Assembly (NCBI RefSeq): GCF_948329515.1
Contig: NZ_CAOJCN010000010.1
Location: 62,001 to 126,000 of the forward strand
Direction of reading: 5' to 3'
DNA from: Cohnella rhizoplanae
GTDB lineage: Bacteria > Bacillota > Bacilli > Paenibacillales > Paenibacillaceae
Length of the DNA stretch: 64,000 nt
Positions 27,268 to 37,659 of this stretch are shown here, one piece after another; the stretch's first letter is position 1, and every line of letters begins with the position of its first letter. The notes below the pieces were generated by a model. It saw only the letters and a program-made list of their open reading frames with translations, did not search any database and had not been told where the DNA came from. Position numbers and translations under genes: made by a program.

Positions 27268-29241
27268 GTGACCGAACAAACGGACCTGTACGCGGAAAGC
27301 GCGGCACAGGCGGGTACGACATACGGGGCGGACGACATACAGATACTCGAGGGGCTGACCGCGGTCCGCAAGCGGCCCGGCATGTACATCGGCAGCACCA
27401 CTTCCTCGGGCCTTCATCATCTGATCTGGGAGATCGTGGACAATGCCGTCGACGAGCACCTGGCCAAGTACTGCTCCAGGATCGACGTGACCGTCCATAG
27501 CGACAACTCCGTCACCGTCCAGGACAACGGGCGGGGCATCCCGACCGGTCTCCACAAGACCGGCGTGCCGACGCCGCAGGTCGTCTATACGATCCTGCAC
27601 GCGGGCGGCAAGTTCGGCGGCGGCGGCTACAAGAAGTCGGGCGGCCTGCACGGCGTCGGCGCATCCGTCACCAACGCGCTGTCGCAGTGGCTCGAGGTCG
27701 AGATCTACCGCGAGGGCAAGACGCATCGAATGCGCTTCGAGACGTGGGTCGACAAGGAAGGCAAGGAGCACGTCGGCGAGCCCGTCACCGGACTCGAGGT
27801 GCTCGGGAATACGAACAAGACCGGCACCAAGGTTACCTTCAAGCCGGATCCGAAGGTATTCCACGGCAACGTCTCGATCAATTACGAGACGCTCTCCGAG
27901 CGGCTGCAGGAGATCGCCTTCCTGAATTCCGGCCTCAAGGTGACGGTGAAGGACCAGCGCTCCGGCAAGGAGGATGTCTATCACTACGAGGGCGGCGCCA
28001 GGCAGTTCGTGCAGTTCCTGAACGAGGAGAAGACGGTCCTGCACGACGTCATCCACTTCACGGCCGAGCGCGACGATATCGAGGTCGAGGTCGCGCTGCA
28101 GTACAACGACGGTTACACCGAGACGATCGCCTCGTTCGTCAATGCGATTCCGACGCGCGGCGGCGGCACACACGAGACCGGATTCAAGACGGCGTACACG
28201 CGCGCCATGAACGAATACGCCCGCAAGATCGGCCAGCTCAAGGAAAAGGACAAAAATCTTGAAGGCAGCGACCTGCGCGAGGGCATGATGGCCGTCATCA
28301 ATATCAAGATGTCGGACGTCGAGTTCGTCGGCCAGACCAAGGACCAGCTGGGCAGCGCCTCGGCGCGCAGCGCGGTCGACGCCATCGTGGCGGAGAAAAT
28401 GGCCGTATTTCTCGAGGAAAATCCCCAGGTCGGCCAGCAGCTCATCCGCAAGTCGGTGCAGGCGTCCAAGGCGCGCGAAGCGGCGCGCAAGGCGCGCGAG
28501 GAGATCCGCAGCGGCAAGAAGCGCAGCGAGAGCGCCAGTCTTGGCGGCAAGCTGTCGCCGGCGCAGTCCAAGGACTATACGCGCAACGAGCTGTTCATCG
28601 TCGAGGGAGACTCCGCAGGCGGCTCTGCCAAGCAGGGACGGGATTCCAAGTATCAGGCGATCCTGCCGCTGAAGGGCAAGCCGATGAATCCGGAGAAGGC
28701 TAAGCTGATCGATATTCTGAAGAACGAAGAATACAAGGCGATCATCGCGGCGACGGGAGCGGGCGTCGGTCCCGAATTCGACGTCGAGGAATGCAACTAT
28801 TCCAAGATCATCATCATGACGGACGCAGATACGGACGGCGCGCACATCCAGGTGCTGCTCCTGACCTTTTTCTACCGGTACATGAAGCCGCTGATCGACG
28901 CGGGCAAGGTGTTCATCGCCCAGCCGCCGCTCTACAAGCTCACGCGCAAGTCGGGGAAGCTCGAGACCGTGCGCTACGCCTGGACCGACGAGCAGCTGCA
29001 GAATTATCTCAAGGAGATCGGCAAGGGCGCCGAACTGCAGCGGTACAAGGGTCTTGGAGAGATGAATCCCGATCAGCTGTGGGAGACGACGATGAACCCG
29101 GAATCGCGCACGCTGCTGCAGGTGCAGATCGAGGACGCCGCCAAGGCGGAACGCCGCGTGACTACGCTGATGGGCGACAAGGTCGACCCGCGCAAGCGCT
29201 GGATCATCGACAACGTCGACTTCACGGAATACGAGGAATGA
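27268..29241 (+). CDS. parE: ParE, DNA topoisomerase IV subunit B
   Basis: ParE is the ATPase subunit of topoisomerase IV, which decatenates daughter chromosomes. GHKL ATPase motifs are visible ([39 protein letters not shown]). The TOPRIM motifs are [14 protein letters not shown] and [10 protein letters not shown], and the C-terminal YKGLGEMN is present. An upstream ATG exists, but GTG 27268 has AAGGGGG before it and gives 657 residues. Presence directly before a parC-like gene, and absence of gyrase context such as recF, supports ParE over GyrB. Confidence 0.93.
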   Translation: MTEQTDLYAESAAQAGTTYGADDIQILEGLTAVRKRPGMYIGSTTSSGLHHLIWEIVDNAVDEHLAKYCSRIDVTVHSDNSVTVQDNGRGIPTGLHKTGVPTPQVVYTILHAGGKFGGGGYKKSGGLHGVGASVTNALSQWLEVEIYREGKTHRMRFETWVDKEGKEHVGEPVTGLEVLGNTNKTGTKVTFKPDPKVFHGNVSINYETLSERLQEIAFLNSGLKVTVKDQRSGKEDVYHYEGGARQFVQFLNEEKTVLHDVIHFTAERDDIEVEVALQYNDGYTETIASFVNAIPTRGGGTHETGFKTAYTRAMNEYARKIGQLKEKDKNLEGSDLREGMMAVINIKMSDVEFVGQTKDQLGSASARSAVDAIVAEKMAVFLEENPQVGQQLIRKSVQASKAREAARKAREEIRSGKKRSESASLGGKLSPAQSKDYTRNELFIVEGDSAGGSAKQGRDSKYQAILPLKGKPMNPEKAKLIDILKNEEYKAIIAATGAGVGPEFDVEECNYSKIIIMTDADTDGAHIQVLLLTFFYRYMKPLIDAGKVFIAQPPLYKLTRKSGKLETVRYAWTDEQLQNYLKEIGKGAELQRYKGLGEMNPDQLWETTMNPESRTLLQVQIEDAAKAERRVTTLMGDKVDPRKRWIIDNVDFTEYEE

Positions 29242-29257
29242 GAACGGAGAGACCGAT

Positions 29258-31735
29258 ATGAGCTTGCTCGAGAACTTCTTGCCGGCGTTTCTGGAGGAGG
29301 TCGTTGGCGACCGCTTCGGACGCTATTCCAAATATATTATTCAGGACCGCGCCATACCCGACGTCCGCGACGGGCTGAAGCCGGTCCAGCGCCGGATCCT
29401 GTACGCGATGTTCGACTCGGGCAACACGCCGGACAAGCCGTACCGCAAGTCGGCCAAGACGGTCGGCGACGTCATGGGCAACTACCATCCGCACGGGGAC
29501 TCGTCGATATACGACGGCATGGTGCGCATGGCGCAGCCCTGGAAGATGGCCCATACGCTCGTCGACGGACACGGCAACTGGGGCTCGATGGACGACGACC
29601 CGCCGGCGGCGATGCGTTACACCGAGGCGCGGCTGTCCGCGATCGCCTTGGAGCTGCTGCGCGATATCGACAAGCGCACCGTCCTGTTCAAGGATAACTT
29701 CGACAATACGACCAAGGAACCGGTCGTGCTGCCCGCGCGTTATCCGAACCTGCTCGTCAACGGCGTCAGCGGGATCTCCTCCGGCTTCGCCACCGAGATT
29801 CCGCCGCACAACCTGCGCGAGGTCATCGATGCGTGCACGGCGCTCATCGACAATCCGGAACTGGCCGTCGCCGATCTGATGAAGATCATGCGCGGGCCGG
29901 ACTTCCCGACCGGCGGCAGGATAATGGGCGAGGACGGGATCCGCGAGGCGTACGAGACGGGCAAGGGACGTATCTACGTCCGTTCCAAGACGGCGATCGA
30001 GGACATGCGCGGCGGCAAGCAGCAGATCGTCGTGACCGAGATTCCATACCAAGTGGTCAAGTCCAAGCTCGTCAATGCCATCGATCAGCTGCGGCTGGAG
30101 AAAAAAGTAGAAGGCATCGCCGAAGTGCGCGACGAGAGCGGACGGGCCGGCATGCGCATCGTCATCGAACTGAAAAAAGACGCGGACGCCGAAGGCATCC
30201 TCGCGTATCTGCTGAAAAAAACCGATCTCCAGGTCGCGTACAACTTCAACATGGTCGCGATCGTCAACAAAGCTCCGCGCCAGCTCGGCGTGAAGGCGAT
30301 GCTCGCGGCGTACATCGCGCACCAGCGCGAGGTCGTTACGCACCGGACGCAGTACGATCTGGAGAAGGCGGAGGACCGCGCCCACGTGCTCGAAGGACTC
30401 GTGAAGGCGCTGAACCTGCTCGACGCCATCATCGAGACGATCAAGGCCTCCAAGAACCGTCAGGACGCGCAGAACAATCTCGTGGCCAAGTTCGATTTCT
30501 CCGAACGCCAGGCCGACGCGATCCTGACGCTCCAGCTGTACCGCCTGACGAATCTCGAGATCCATTCGCTGGAGAAGGAACACGCGGAGACGGTCAAGAA
30601 AATGAACCAGCTGCGCGCGATCCTGAACAATCCGAAAAAGCTGCTCGGCGTGATCAAGGACGAGCTCGGCGAGATCCGCGGCAAGTTCGGCATCGACCGC
30701 CGCTCCGTCATTCAAGGCGAAGTCGAGGAGCTCAAGGTCAATCTCGAAGTGACCGTGCCGGCCGAAGAAGTGCTGGTAACGCTCTCCCGCCACGGTTACG
30801 TGAAGCGCACAAGCATGCTGTCGTTCACGCGATCCGGCGGCGATCTCGGCAGTACGGGGCTCAAGGAAGGCGACCAGCTGAGATGGAGCCTCCAGCTCAA
30901 CACGCTGGACTCGCTGCTGCTGTTCACGCAGAAGGGGATGTATTACCAGCTGCCCGTGCATCAGATCTCCGAGTTCAAGTGGAAGGAAAACGGCACCGCC
31001 ATCGTTAATCTGATCGCGCTGCCGAAGGACGATCGGATCATGGCGGTCATCCCGGTCAAGGCGGGCGAGTGGAAGACGCTGGGCGATCAGGGCGAGCAGG
31101 GGCCGGCGCTTGTGTTCGTCACGAAGCGCGGCCAGGTGAAGCGTACCTTGATGGCCGAGTACGCCACCAACCGGAGCGCGGCGATCGCGGCGGTCAAGGT
31201 AGCGGACGGCGACGAGGTCCGCTCGGTCTACAGGAGCGATGCGCCGACCGAGATCGTGCTCGTCACCGAGCAGGGGCTCAGTATCCGTATCCAGGAAGTC
31301 GACGTAAGCCTGCAGGGACGCGTCGCGGGCGGCGTTCGCGGCATTCAGCTGCGGGAAGGCGATGCCGTGGTAGGCGGTCTGCAGGTGGCCGGCGACGAAG
31401 GCGAGATTCTCGTCATCTCCGATTACGGCTACGCCAAGCGCACGCTGCTGCTCGATTATCCGCCGCAAGGGCGCGGCGGCAAAGGCATCCAGACGTTCGA
31501 GATCAAGGAAGGCAAGCGCGTGCGTCCGAACGGCACGCGGGTTGTTGCAGCCTATTATGTCAAGGACGACTTCGGCATCGTGACGGTCACGGCCGGCGGC
31601 GCCTACGGGGAGTTCAACACCGACAGCACGCCGCTGGAGGATCGCAGAGGCACCGGCAGGACCGTTGGGACGTTCGAGCGGACCGATGCGCTCGCCGAGA
31701 CATATCCCAAGCCGCTGCCGCCACAGACGCATTGA
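29258..31735 (+). CDS. parC: ParC, DNA topoisomerase IV subunit A
   Basis: ParC cleaves and rejoins DNA in topoisomerase IV. The catalytic tyrosine is Y121 in MRYTEARL. The quinolone region reads [14 protein letters not shown] with Ser82 and Asp86, so the usual resistance position Ser is unchanged. A C-terminal beta-pinwheel DNA-wrapping domain covers about residues 500-820 and lacks a clear GyrA box, as expected for ParC. The gene lies 16 bp after parE and ends at a strong terminator. Length 825 residues matches the Firmicute family. Confidence 0.95.
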   Translation: MSLLENFLPAFLEEVVGDRFGRYSKYIIQDRAIPDVRDGLKPVQRRILYAMFDSGNTPDKPYRKSAKTVGDVMGNYHPHGDSSIYDGMVRMAQPWKMAHTLVDGHGNWGSMDDDPPAAMRYTEARLSAIALELLRDIDKRTVLFKDNFDNTTKEPVVLPARYPNLLVNGVSGISSGFATEIPPHNLREVIDACTALIDNPELAVADLMKIMRGPDFPTGGRIMGEDGIREAYETGKGRIYVRSKTAIEDMRGGKQQIVVTEIPYQVVKSKLVNAIDQLRLEKKVEGIAEVRDESGRAGMRIVIELKKDADAEGILAYLLKKTDLQVAYNFNMVAIVNKAPRQLGVKAMLAAYIAHQREVVTHRTQYDLEKAEDRAHVLEGLVKALNLLDAIIETIKASKNRQDAQNNLVAKFDFSERQADAILTLQLYRLTNLEIHSLEKEHAETVKKMNQLRAILNNPKKLLGVIKDELGEIRGKFGIDRRSVIQGEVEELKVNLEVTVPAEEVLVTLSRHGYVKRTSMLSFTRSGGDLGSTGLKEGDQLRWSLQLNTLDSLLLFTQKGMYYQLPVHQISEFKWKENGTAIVNLIALPKDDRIMAVIPVKAGEWKTLGDQGEQGPALVFVTKRGQVKRTLMAEYATNRSAAIAAVKVADGDEVRSVYRSDAPTEIVLVTEQGLSIRIQEVDVSLQGRVAGGVRGIQLREGDAVVGGLQVAGDEGEILVISDYGYAKRTLLLDYPPQGRGGKGIQTFEIKEGKRVRPNGTRVVAAYYVKDDFGIVTVTAGGAYGEFNTDSTPLEDRRGTGRTVGTFERTDALAETYPKPLPPQTH

Positions 31736-31741
31736 CGCAAG

Positions 31742-31779
31742 CAGACACCGGCCGCCCAGCGGCCGGTGTCTGTCTTTCG
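31742..31779. terminator. Terminator between parC and the small convergent ORF
   Basis: CAGACACCGGCCGC and GCGGCCGGTGTCTG pair around CCA, then TCTTTCG. The perfect stem could serve both strands. Confidence 0.85.
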
Positions 31780-31956
31780 TTAATCGTAGGGACCGTCCTG
31801 CGGATCGTACCGGTCGACCCATTTCAGCATCATTTCCAATACGAACCACAATGGTACGGGCTCCTTCAGGCGGTGCAGCCATCCTGGGTCATCTATTATA
31901 CCGGCCTCTCGCGCCATGACGCCGATCATCCGTATGCGTTCATCCTCCGTAGCCAT
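31780..31956 (-). CDS. Small hypothetical protein, 58 residues
   Basis: I do not recognise a function. The start at 31954-31956 follows GAAGGAGAGG at good spacing; an upstream ATG at 32005-32007 lacks one. The product has one likely amphipathic helix at the N-terminus (EDERIRMIGVMAREAG). A Trp/Pro-containing middle (WLHRLKEPVPLWFVLEMML) and an acidic end follow. It is convergent with parC and divergent from the MarR gene. Confidence 0.65.
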   Translation of the reverse strand: MATEDERIRMIGVMAREAGIIDDPGWLHRLKEPVPLWFVLEMMLKWVDRYDPQDGPYD

Positions 31957-32111
31957 GAAGACCTCTCCTTCTCGTGAATCCGCGCGCCCAGCGGATTGTG
32001 CCGCCAACTGTCAGCAGTATATGTCATAGGCTGTCGTCCCGTACCATTCCGTGCGGATTTATGACGTAAATAATTAATGCGCTTAAACTATCTTTCGACA
32101 TCGCGTTTGCA

Positions 32112-32117
32112 TATAAT
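32112..32117 (+). promoter_or_regulatory. Candidate -10 element for the MarR gene
   Basis: TATAAT lies at 32112-32117, 53 bases before the GTG start. I see no good -35; a TTTGC stretch just before it may assist. Confidence 0.4.
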
Positions 32118-32169
32118 TAAAGGAGAAGAGATAGATCGGCATATTCTGAATAGAAGAGGTGAGCCAGAA

Positions 32170-32643
32170 GTGGAACCGGCTGCGGAATTCGTGAAGAGCT
32201 GGATGAAGCTCTCTAAGGATTGGCAAACTCAGATGGAAGCGGAGATGTCCCCCCAGCTGACGGGAGGACAGCTGCAGGTGCTGGAGCTGCTGCAGGCGCA
32301 CGAGCCGATGAAGCCCTCGGAACTGCTGCCTCACCTGGAGACGACCCCGGCCGCGGTCACGACGCTGCTCGACCGCATGGAGCGCAACGGCCTCGTTAAG
32401 CGGACCCGCGACGACAACGACCGCCGCATCGTCTGGATCAGCACGACCGATTTCGGCCATACCGAGCGCGAACGAGGTCTGCGCGTCCGCAGCGATATCG
32501 TCAACCGCTCGCTTGACCGCCTGTCCGCCCATAACCGCCAGCTGCTCGTCTACCTCATCGGCAAGGTGTCGGGAACGAGAGACAAGAAGACCGCCGCCTC
32601 CGACGCCGGCGAAGAAGCGACCGCCATTCAGGCGACGTCTTGA
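32170..32643 (+). CDS. MarR-family transcriptional regulator
   Basis: This is a winged-helix repressor or activator of the MarR type. The 157 residues contain the helix-turn-helix LTGGQLQVLELL to PSELLPHLETTPAAVTTLLDRME and the wing NGLVKRTRDDNDRRIVWISTT, which ends in the conserved DxRxxxI-like motif. I chose GTG 32170 because AGAGGTG lies eight bases before it; the frame is open 31 codons upstream. The neighbours (a small ORF and an MBL hydrolase) do not reveal the ligand. Confidence 0.88.
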   Translation: MEPAAEFVKSWMKLSKDWQTQMEAEMSPQLTGGQLQVLELLQAHEPMKPSELLPHLETTPAAVTTLLDRMERNGLVKRTRDDNDRRIVWISTTDFGHTERERGLRVRSDIVNRSLDRLSAHNRQLLVYLIGKVSGTRDKKTAASDAGEEATAIQATS

Positions 32644-32714
32644 GGGCGTCCCTAAGCCTGCGACGCCAGGAGCGGAGCCCATTCGCGTCATCACGATAAA
32701 TGCTGAACTTTGCG

Positions 32715-32740
32715 AGCCGAGCGATCGGCTATTTTTTTTG
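32715..32740 (+). terminator. Terminator after the MarR gene
   Basis: AGCCGA and TCGGCT flank GCGA and are followed by eight T. Confidence 0.85.
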
Positions 32741-32767
32741 CCACCATGCCGCCGAAGTTGCTAGTAT
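32738..32767 (+). promoter_or_regulatory. Candidate promoter of the MBL hydrolase gene
   Basis: TTGCCA (32738-32743) and TAGTAT (32762-32767) are 18 bases apart. The -35 overlaps the end of the preceding T-run. Confidence 0.45.
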
Positions 32768-32840
32768 AAGTACATAGAATTCAGATTCTTTTTATCTCGA
32801 ATGAGGTAGAACGGCATTCGGAAGGAGCATCGAGTTACAG

Positions 32841-33779
32841 ATGGGGAAGAGGTACCAGAATGCCGACGGCTCTTCGAACATCAAATCGTTCGCGGAGCTG
32901 CGGCAATGGCAGAAGGAACGCAAATCGAAGAAAAAGGATTTGTCTTATATCGTGCCGCGCGTCGAGCCGGATGCAGCGTTATTGGCTGCCAACAGAGCCG
33001 AACCGACCGTAACCTTTATCGGGCACTCGACCTTTCTCGTTCAGCTTGGCGGACTTAACGTCGTGACCGACCCCGTATGGGCGACGCGGATGGGCTTTGC
33101 CCCCAGACTGTCGCCTCCCGGCATACCGCTCCAATCGCTGCCGCCGATCGACGTCGTCTTATTGTCCCATGCGCATTACGACCATCTTCACCTGGGCAGC
33201 TTGCGCAGGCTGCCCGGCGACTTCGTCTCGCTCGTTCCCGAAGGCCTCGCAGGCTGGTTCAGGCGCAAGGGGTTCCGGCGTGTCGAAGAGCTCGCCTGGT
33301 GGTCCGAGAAGCGCGTCGGCAACGTGACGTTCGGCTTCGTGCCGGCCAAGCATTGGACGAGGCGAACCCCATGGGATACCAATTCGTCGCACTGGGGCGG
33401 ATGGGTGATGCGCCATGATTCGGACTGTCTGTACTTTGCAGGCGACAGCGGCTACGACCGCCTCTTCCGCGAGATCGGCGCGAAGTACGGAGACATCCGC
33501 GTCGCGCTCGTTCCGATCGGGGCGTACGAGCCGGAATGGTTCATGCGCGGCTCGCATATGTCCCCCGAAGAAGCGGTACAGACCTTTCTTGACGTCGGGG
33601 CACGATTTTTCGTGCCGATGCATTACGGCGCGTTCCGCCTAGCGGACGATACGCCCAAGGAAGCTCTGGATCGGCTGCATGCCGAATGGGAACGGCGAGG
33701 CTTCCCGCGTGAGCGACTGTGGACGATGGAGCTCGGTCGCACGATACGTTGGTCCAAAGGCGAGACCGAACCTGGGTAA
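32841..33779 (+). CDS. MBL-fold metallohydrolase, NAPE-PLD-like
   Basis: This metallo-beta-lactamase-fold hydrolase of 312 residues resembles NAPE-hydrolysing phospholipase D proteins. The metal motif LLSHAHYDHLHLGSL gives the HxHxDH ligands; further ligands are in PAKHW, FAGDSGYD and the HYGAF near the C-terminus. The N-terminal 40 residues are basic (KERKSKKKDL) with no signal peptide. The substrate is not settled by sequence; a phosphodiester lipid is the family example. Confidence 0.85.
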   Translation: MGKRYQNADGSSNIKSFAELRQWQKERKSKKKDLSYIVPRVEPDAALLAANRAEPTVTFIGHSTFLVQLGGLNVVTDPVWATRMGFAPRLSPPGIPLQSLPPIDVVLLSHAHYDHLHLGSLRRLPGDFVSLVPEGLAGWFRRKGFRRVEELAWWSEKRVGNVTFGFVPAKHWTRRTPWDTNSSHWGGWVMRHDSDCLYFAGDSGYDRLFREIGAKYGDIRVALVPIGAYEPEWFMRGSHMSPEEAVQTFLDVGARFFVPMHYGAFRLADDTPKEALDRLHAEWERRGFPRERLWTMELGRTIRWSKGETEPG

Positions 33780-33782
33780 ACC

Positions 33783-33825
33783 AAACAACCGCTCCAGCCC
33801 TAGGCTGAAGCGGTTGTTTATTTGT
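33783..33825. terminator. Bidirectional terminator between convergent genes
   Basis: AAACAACCGCT and AGCGGTTGTTT form the outer stem, CAGCC and GGCTG the inner stem around CTA. T-rich tails are present on both sides. Confidence 0.85.
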
Positions 33826-33829
33826 AACG

Positions 33830-34699
33830 CTATTCCGCGCTTTCCCAGCGCCCGTAAATCCCGCAAGGCAGCGTCAGACCGCTGCGCGTGATCGGCAATC
33901 CGATCTCGCCGGCGTCGATCTTGCCCCCATGACGGCGTCCGATGGACATGTGGAGCAGATTGTGCAGCACGGTCGGCGACAGGCCGGTCGTGTACGAGTT
34001 GACCAGCACGAACAGCGGATTGTCGGACAGGATGCTCTTGCATTCCTCCAGAAACGGATAGAGGTTGTCCTCGAGCTTCCAGGTCTCGCCTCCCGGACCG
34101 CGGCCGTAGGAGGGAGGGTCCATGATGATGGCGTCATACTGCTTGCCCCGGCGCTGCTCGCGCTGGACGAACTTGAAGACGTCGTCGGTAATGTAGCGCA
34201 CGGGCGCCGATTCAAGGCCGGATAGGGTCGCGTTTTCCTTGGCCCACTGGACCATGCCCTTGGCGGCGTCCACGTGGCAGACCTCGGCGCCGGCGGCCGC
34301 TGCCGCTACGGTCGCGCCTCCCGTGTACGCGAACAGGTTAAGCACGCGGATCGGCCTGCCGGCTTCCTTGATCCGTTTCATCATCCAGCTCCAGTTGACC
34401 GCCTGCTCGGGGAATAGGCCCGTATGCTTGAAGTTGGTGGGCTTGATGTGGAAGCGAAGCGGACCGTAGGAGATCGTCCAGCGCTCGGGCAGCTGCTTGT
34501 TGAACTGCCATTGACCTCCGCCGGACGAGCTGCGGAAGTAGTGGCCGTCCGGCTTCTGCCAGTCCGCGGATTCCTTGGCGAGCGGCCAGATAATCTGCGG
34601 ATCGGGACGTCTTAGGATGACGTCGCCCCAACGTTCAAGCTTGTCTCCGGCGCCGGTGTCGAGGAGCTCGTAGTCTTGCCAATCGGTAGCCATTCTCAT
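33830..34699 (-). CDS. Class I SAM-dependent methyltransferase, RlmI-like C-terminal type
   Basis: This 289-residue methyltransferase is related to the catalytic part of the RlmI/RlmK rRNA methyltransferases but lacks their N-terminal PUA domain. SAM-binding motif I is VLNLFAYTGGATVAAAAAG. The following acidic residue is in VCHVDAAKGMVQWA, and the catalytic-type motif is IIMDPPSYGRGPGG. An N-terminal 90-residue region carries W-rich strands. An ATG two codons further in is also possible. RNA is the probable substrate, by family. Confidence 0.85.
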   Translation of the reverse strand: MRMATDWQDYELLDTGAGDKLERWGDVILRRPDPQIIWPLAKESADWQKPDGHYFRSSSGGGQWQFNKQLPERWTISYGPLRFHIKPTNFKHTGLFPEQAVNWSWMMKRIKEAGRPIRVLNLFAYTGGATVAAAAAGAEVCHVDAAKGMVQWAKENATLSGLESAPVRYITDDVFKFVQREQRRGKQYDAIIMDPPSYGRGPGGETWKLEDNLYPFLEECKSILSDNPLFVLVNSYTTGLSPTVLHNLLHMSIGRRHGGKIDAGEIGLPITRSGLTLPCGIYGRWESAE

Positions 34700-34739
34700 G
34701 ATTAGGGGTTAACTTCCTTTGCTGTTCGAATGTGAGCGG

Positions 34740-35477
34740 TCAGCGCGCCTCGTCGAGCGATTGGCACTCCGCCAGGAAACGGTATCCGAAGCCCCGTACC
34801 GTATGGATGTACACGGGCCGCGATGGATCGGGCTCGATTTTCTTGCGGAGATTGCTGATATGCACCATCAGGGTGCGGGTATCTCCCATGCTGTCCGTAT
34901 GCCAGACGAGACGGTACAGTTCGTTCATCGCGAAAATGCGGTTAGGCTGGCGCGCCAGTACGCAGAGCAGCTCGAACTCCTTGGCCGACAACGGGAGCAA
35001 CTCCCCGTCGCGCCGCACCTCGAACCCGTCCGGGTCGATCTCGAGACCGCCGTACGTCAGGATGCCTGCCGGTTCCTCCGCTTGCGGTCGCTCCCGCTGC
35101 CGGCTGCGCCGGATGTGCGCATGGACGCGCGCGACGAGCTGTCTCGGGCTAAACGGCTTGGTGATATAATCGTCGCCGCCCTCCGACAGGCCGAGCACGA
35201 TGTCGGCATCCTCGCTCTTGCAGCTGAGGAACAGGATCGGCACGTCCGCGCAACTGCCGCCCCGCAGCGTCTTGCACAAGGCGATGCCGTCCATGTCGCC
35301 TAGCGAGACGTCCAGGATGACGAGATCCGGATCCAGCGCCTCCGCGATCCGCAATGCCTCTTGTCCGTTGTCCGCGGCATGCACCGCGAAGCCTTCCTTC
35401 GTCAGGAACAACCCGATCAGTTCGGTGATCTCGCGTTCGTCGTCCACGACGAGCACGGTGCCAATCGGTTTGCTCAT
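34740..35477 (-). CDS. OmpR-family response regulator
   Basis: This cytosolic regulator has a receiver domain with VVDDE, phosphoacceptor D56 (LVILDVSLG) and K in DDYITKPFSP. An OmpR/PhoB winged-helix domain follows (about 145-240, ending GFGYRFL). An ATG seven codons upstream exists; I chose 35475-35477 because GGGAGGG lies directly before it, giving 245 residues. The sensor kinase gene is divergent, so the pair is probably cognate and may autoregulate from the shared region. Confidence 0.93.
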   Translation of the reverse strand: MSKPIGTVLVVDDEREITELIGLFLTKEGFAVHAADNGQEALRIAEALDPDLVILDVSLGDMDGIALCKTLRGGSCADVPILFLSCKSEDADIVLGLSEGGDDYITKPFSPRQLVARVHAHIRRSRQRERPQAEEPAGILTYGGLEIDPDGFEVRRDGELLPLSAKEFELLCVLARQPNRIFAMNELYRLVWHTDSMGDTRTLMVHISNLRKKIEPDPSRPVYIHTVRGFGYRFLAECQSLDEAR

Positions 35478-35524
35478 GGTTTTTCCCTCCCATGCCATGC
35501 CATGTCAACGTCAGGCCGTACTTT

Positions 35525-35568
35525 ATTATACTGAAAGCGTTGACGCCTTCGCAATGCGCGTTTACGAT
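35525..35568. promoter_or_regulatory. Overlapping divergent promoters of the two-component pair
   Basis: Minus strand: TTGCGA (35549-35554) and TATAAT (35525-35530), gap 18. Plus strand: TTGACG (35540-35545) and TACGAT (35563-35568), gap 17. The two overlap, so only one polymerase could bind at a time. Confidence 0.6.
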
Positions 35569-35601
35569 GAGAGCAGCGATGGAATACGGGAGCGATTGGA
35601 A

Positions 35602-37659
35602 ATGAATGCAATAATACACAGGCGGGGAAGGACGGTGCTGATCGCCTTCGTCCTTTTCGCCGCGTTCGCCGGATTGACGTCGGGCTGCGCCTGGCGTGGC
35701 GGACAGCAGGACGACAAGCCGGTCGTGGAAAAGGGAGTCATGGACTTGTCCGGCTACGACTTCGGGGACCGGGGCACGCTGCCGCTCGCCGGGGAGTGGC
35801 TTTTCTCGTGGCGCTCGCAGCGGGTCGGGGCGGCCTTCGAGTCGACGATAGCCGTGCCGGGCATATGGGACGGTCAGCCGGACGGCCGCGGGGGGCGCTT
35901 GTCCGGGCAGGGCTTCGGCGTATATCGGCTGGAGCTGCGCCACTTGCCGCAGGGCGACCGGATGCTGGGCATACGGCTCCCGAATCTGTCTACGGCCTAC
36001 GCGCTGTATATCGACGGCAGACGGGTGAGCGCCAAGGGACATGCGGGGGATTCCCGGGCTGCCACGGTGCCGTACCAGATGCCGGAGACGGTATACTTCA
36101 GTCCGACGGGGTCGACGGCCGCGATCGAGCTCGAGCTGTCGAACTTTCATCACCGGACGGGAGGCATCCGGAGCGCGCTCGTGCTCGGCACGCCGGAGCA
36201 GATCAAGCGCCTTGCCTTCGGCCATGAAGCGAGGGAGTTCATCGTGCTCGGCTGTCTGCTGATGATCGGCATCTATCATCTCGGACTGTACGCGCTGCGG
36301 CGCAAGGAGCTGGACAACCTGTTGTTCGCGTTTCTGTGCATCTGCGTCGCAGGCAGAATGAGCGTGATCGGGGAGGGCCTGCTGCCCCGGCTCGTCCCGG
36401 GTCTGACATGGACGGCGGCCGGCAGGCTGGAATACAGCTTTTTCTTGCTGAGCGCGCTGAGCGGGTTCGCTTACTTCCGCAGGGCGTACAGCAGGGAGAT
36501 TACGCGGAGATGGACCTTCGTCGCATGCGGCGCGGCCGGCGTGCTCATGGGCATGACCTGGGCGCTGCCGATGCTGACCGCGAGCTCGCTGATCCACGTC
36601 TACCAAATATTCGTCGTCGTACTCTGCGGCGCTTCCCTTTACCTGCTTATCGTTGCCAGGCTGCGGGGGCGCGAAGGCGCGGCCTTTTCGCTGGTCGGCG
36701 TGGCCGGGTTCGTGGCGACGATTTTGAATGACATGTTTTTCTACAACGGATGGCTGCATTCGTTCGATCTGGTGCCGCTCGGGCTGCTGTTCCTCATCGT
36801 GATGAATTCCTTCATTATATCGCTTCGCTTCTCGCGCACGTTCGCCAAGGCGGAGAAGCTGTCGGCGGAGCTTCGCAAATGGAACGGGCAGCTAGAGGAG
36901 CGAATCGCCGAGCGGACGGAGGCGCTGCGCGCCGCGGAGCAGTCGAGAAGGCAGCTGGTCAGCAATATATCGCACGACCTGCGAACGCCGATGACGCTCA
37001 TTCAGGGCTACCTGGAGGCGCTGCGCGACGGCGTCATCGCGGATTCGGAGCAGCGCGACGCAGCCATCGGCACGATGCTGAAGAAGGCGGAGGGTTTGAA
37101 CGAGCTCATACGCGACCTGTTCGATCTGTCCATGCTCGAGGCGCGGCAGGCGCACATGAACTACGAATGCGTGCCGCTCCTGGATTGGCTTAGCCGCCTC
37201 GAAAGGGACTTCGGGATGGAAATGCGCACCAAGGGCATCGCGTTCACATGCGAATGTGACGGTCCGGGCATGCGGAGCGTGTATCTCAAGCTCGATGCGC
37301 ACCGCATGGACAGGGTGATGTCCAATCTCATCTACAATGCCTTGAAGGCTACGCCGCGCGGCGGCGAGATCCGGATCGAAGCCAGGCGGGGGCCGCGGCC
37401 ATTCGAGGCGGAGATCTCGGTGCTGGATAACGGAACGGGCATTATGCCCGAGGACCTGCCGCACTTGTTCGAGCGCTATTACGTCAACGATAAATTGAAA
37501 AATTCATCTGGGGGCAGCGGGCTGGGGCTGCCCATCGCGCGCGAGATCGTGGAGACGCACGGCGGGCGCATCGAGGCGCGCATCCGGGCCGAAGGCGGGA
37601 GCGCATTCGTCATCGCGCTGCCGACGATGCAAAAAATGAATTTGGAGGAATCAGAATGA
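35602..37659 (+). CDS. Membrane sensor histidine kinase with 7TMR-DISM input region
   Basis: The 685-residue kinase opens with a hydrophobic helix (residues 11-28) followed by a Cys29. An extracellular jelly-roll-type domain of the 7TMR-DISMED2 kind comes next (about 45-200: PLAGEWLFSW, GFGVYRLELRHL). Seven transmembrane helices (about 210-405) and a coiled-coil lead to HisKA with H458 in SHDLRTPMTLIQGYLE. The HATPase domain has NLIYNALKATPRG, DNGTGI and GGSGLGLPIAREI. The intact motifs predict an active kinase. The upstream frame is open through the divergent region, but GGGAG nine bases before ATG 35602 fixes the start. Stop overlaps the PAP2 start. Confidence 0.92.
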   Translation: MNAIIHRRGRTVLIAFVLFAAFAGLTSGCAWRGGQQDDKPVVEKGVMDLSGYDFGDRGTLPLAGEWLFSWRSQRVGAAFESTIAVPGIWDGQPDGRGGRLSGQGFGVYRLELRHLPQGDRMLGIRLPNLSTAYALYIDGRRVSAKGHAGDSRAATVPYQMPETVYFSPTGSTAAIELELSNFHHRTGGIRSALVLGTPEQIKRLAFGHEAREFIVLGCLLMIGIYHLGLYALRRKELDNLLFAFLCICVAGRMSVIGEGLLPRLVPGLTWTAAGRLEYSFFLLSALSGFAYFRRAYSREITRRWTFVACGAAGVLMGMTWALPMLTASSLIHVYQIFVVVLCGASLYLLIVARLRGREGAAFSLVGVAGFVATILNDMFFYNGWLHSFDLVPLGLLFLIVMNSFIISLRFSRTFAKAEKLSAELRKWNGQLEERIAERTEALRAAEQSRRQLVSNISHDLRTPMTLIQGYLEALRDGVIADSEQRDAAIGTMLKKAEGLNELIRDLFDLSMLEARQAHMNYECVPLLDWLSRLERDFGMEMRTKGIAFTCECDGPGMRSVYLKLDAHRMDRVMSNLIYNALKATPRGGEIRIEARRGPRPFEAEISVLDNGTGIMPEDLPHLFERYYVNDKLKNSSGGSGLGLPIAREIVETHGGRIEARIRAEGGSAFVIALPTMQKMNLEESE

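Noticed and set aside
29222..31882. Minus-strand open frame of 886 codons opposite parC
   Set aside because: parC is certain on the plus strand; the frame is the antisense of high-GC third positions.
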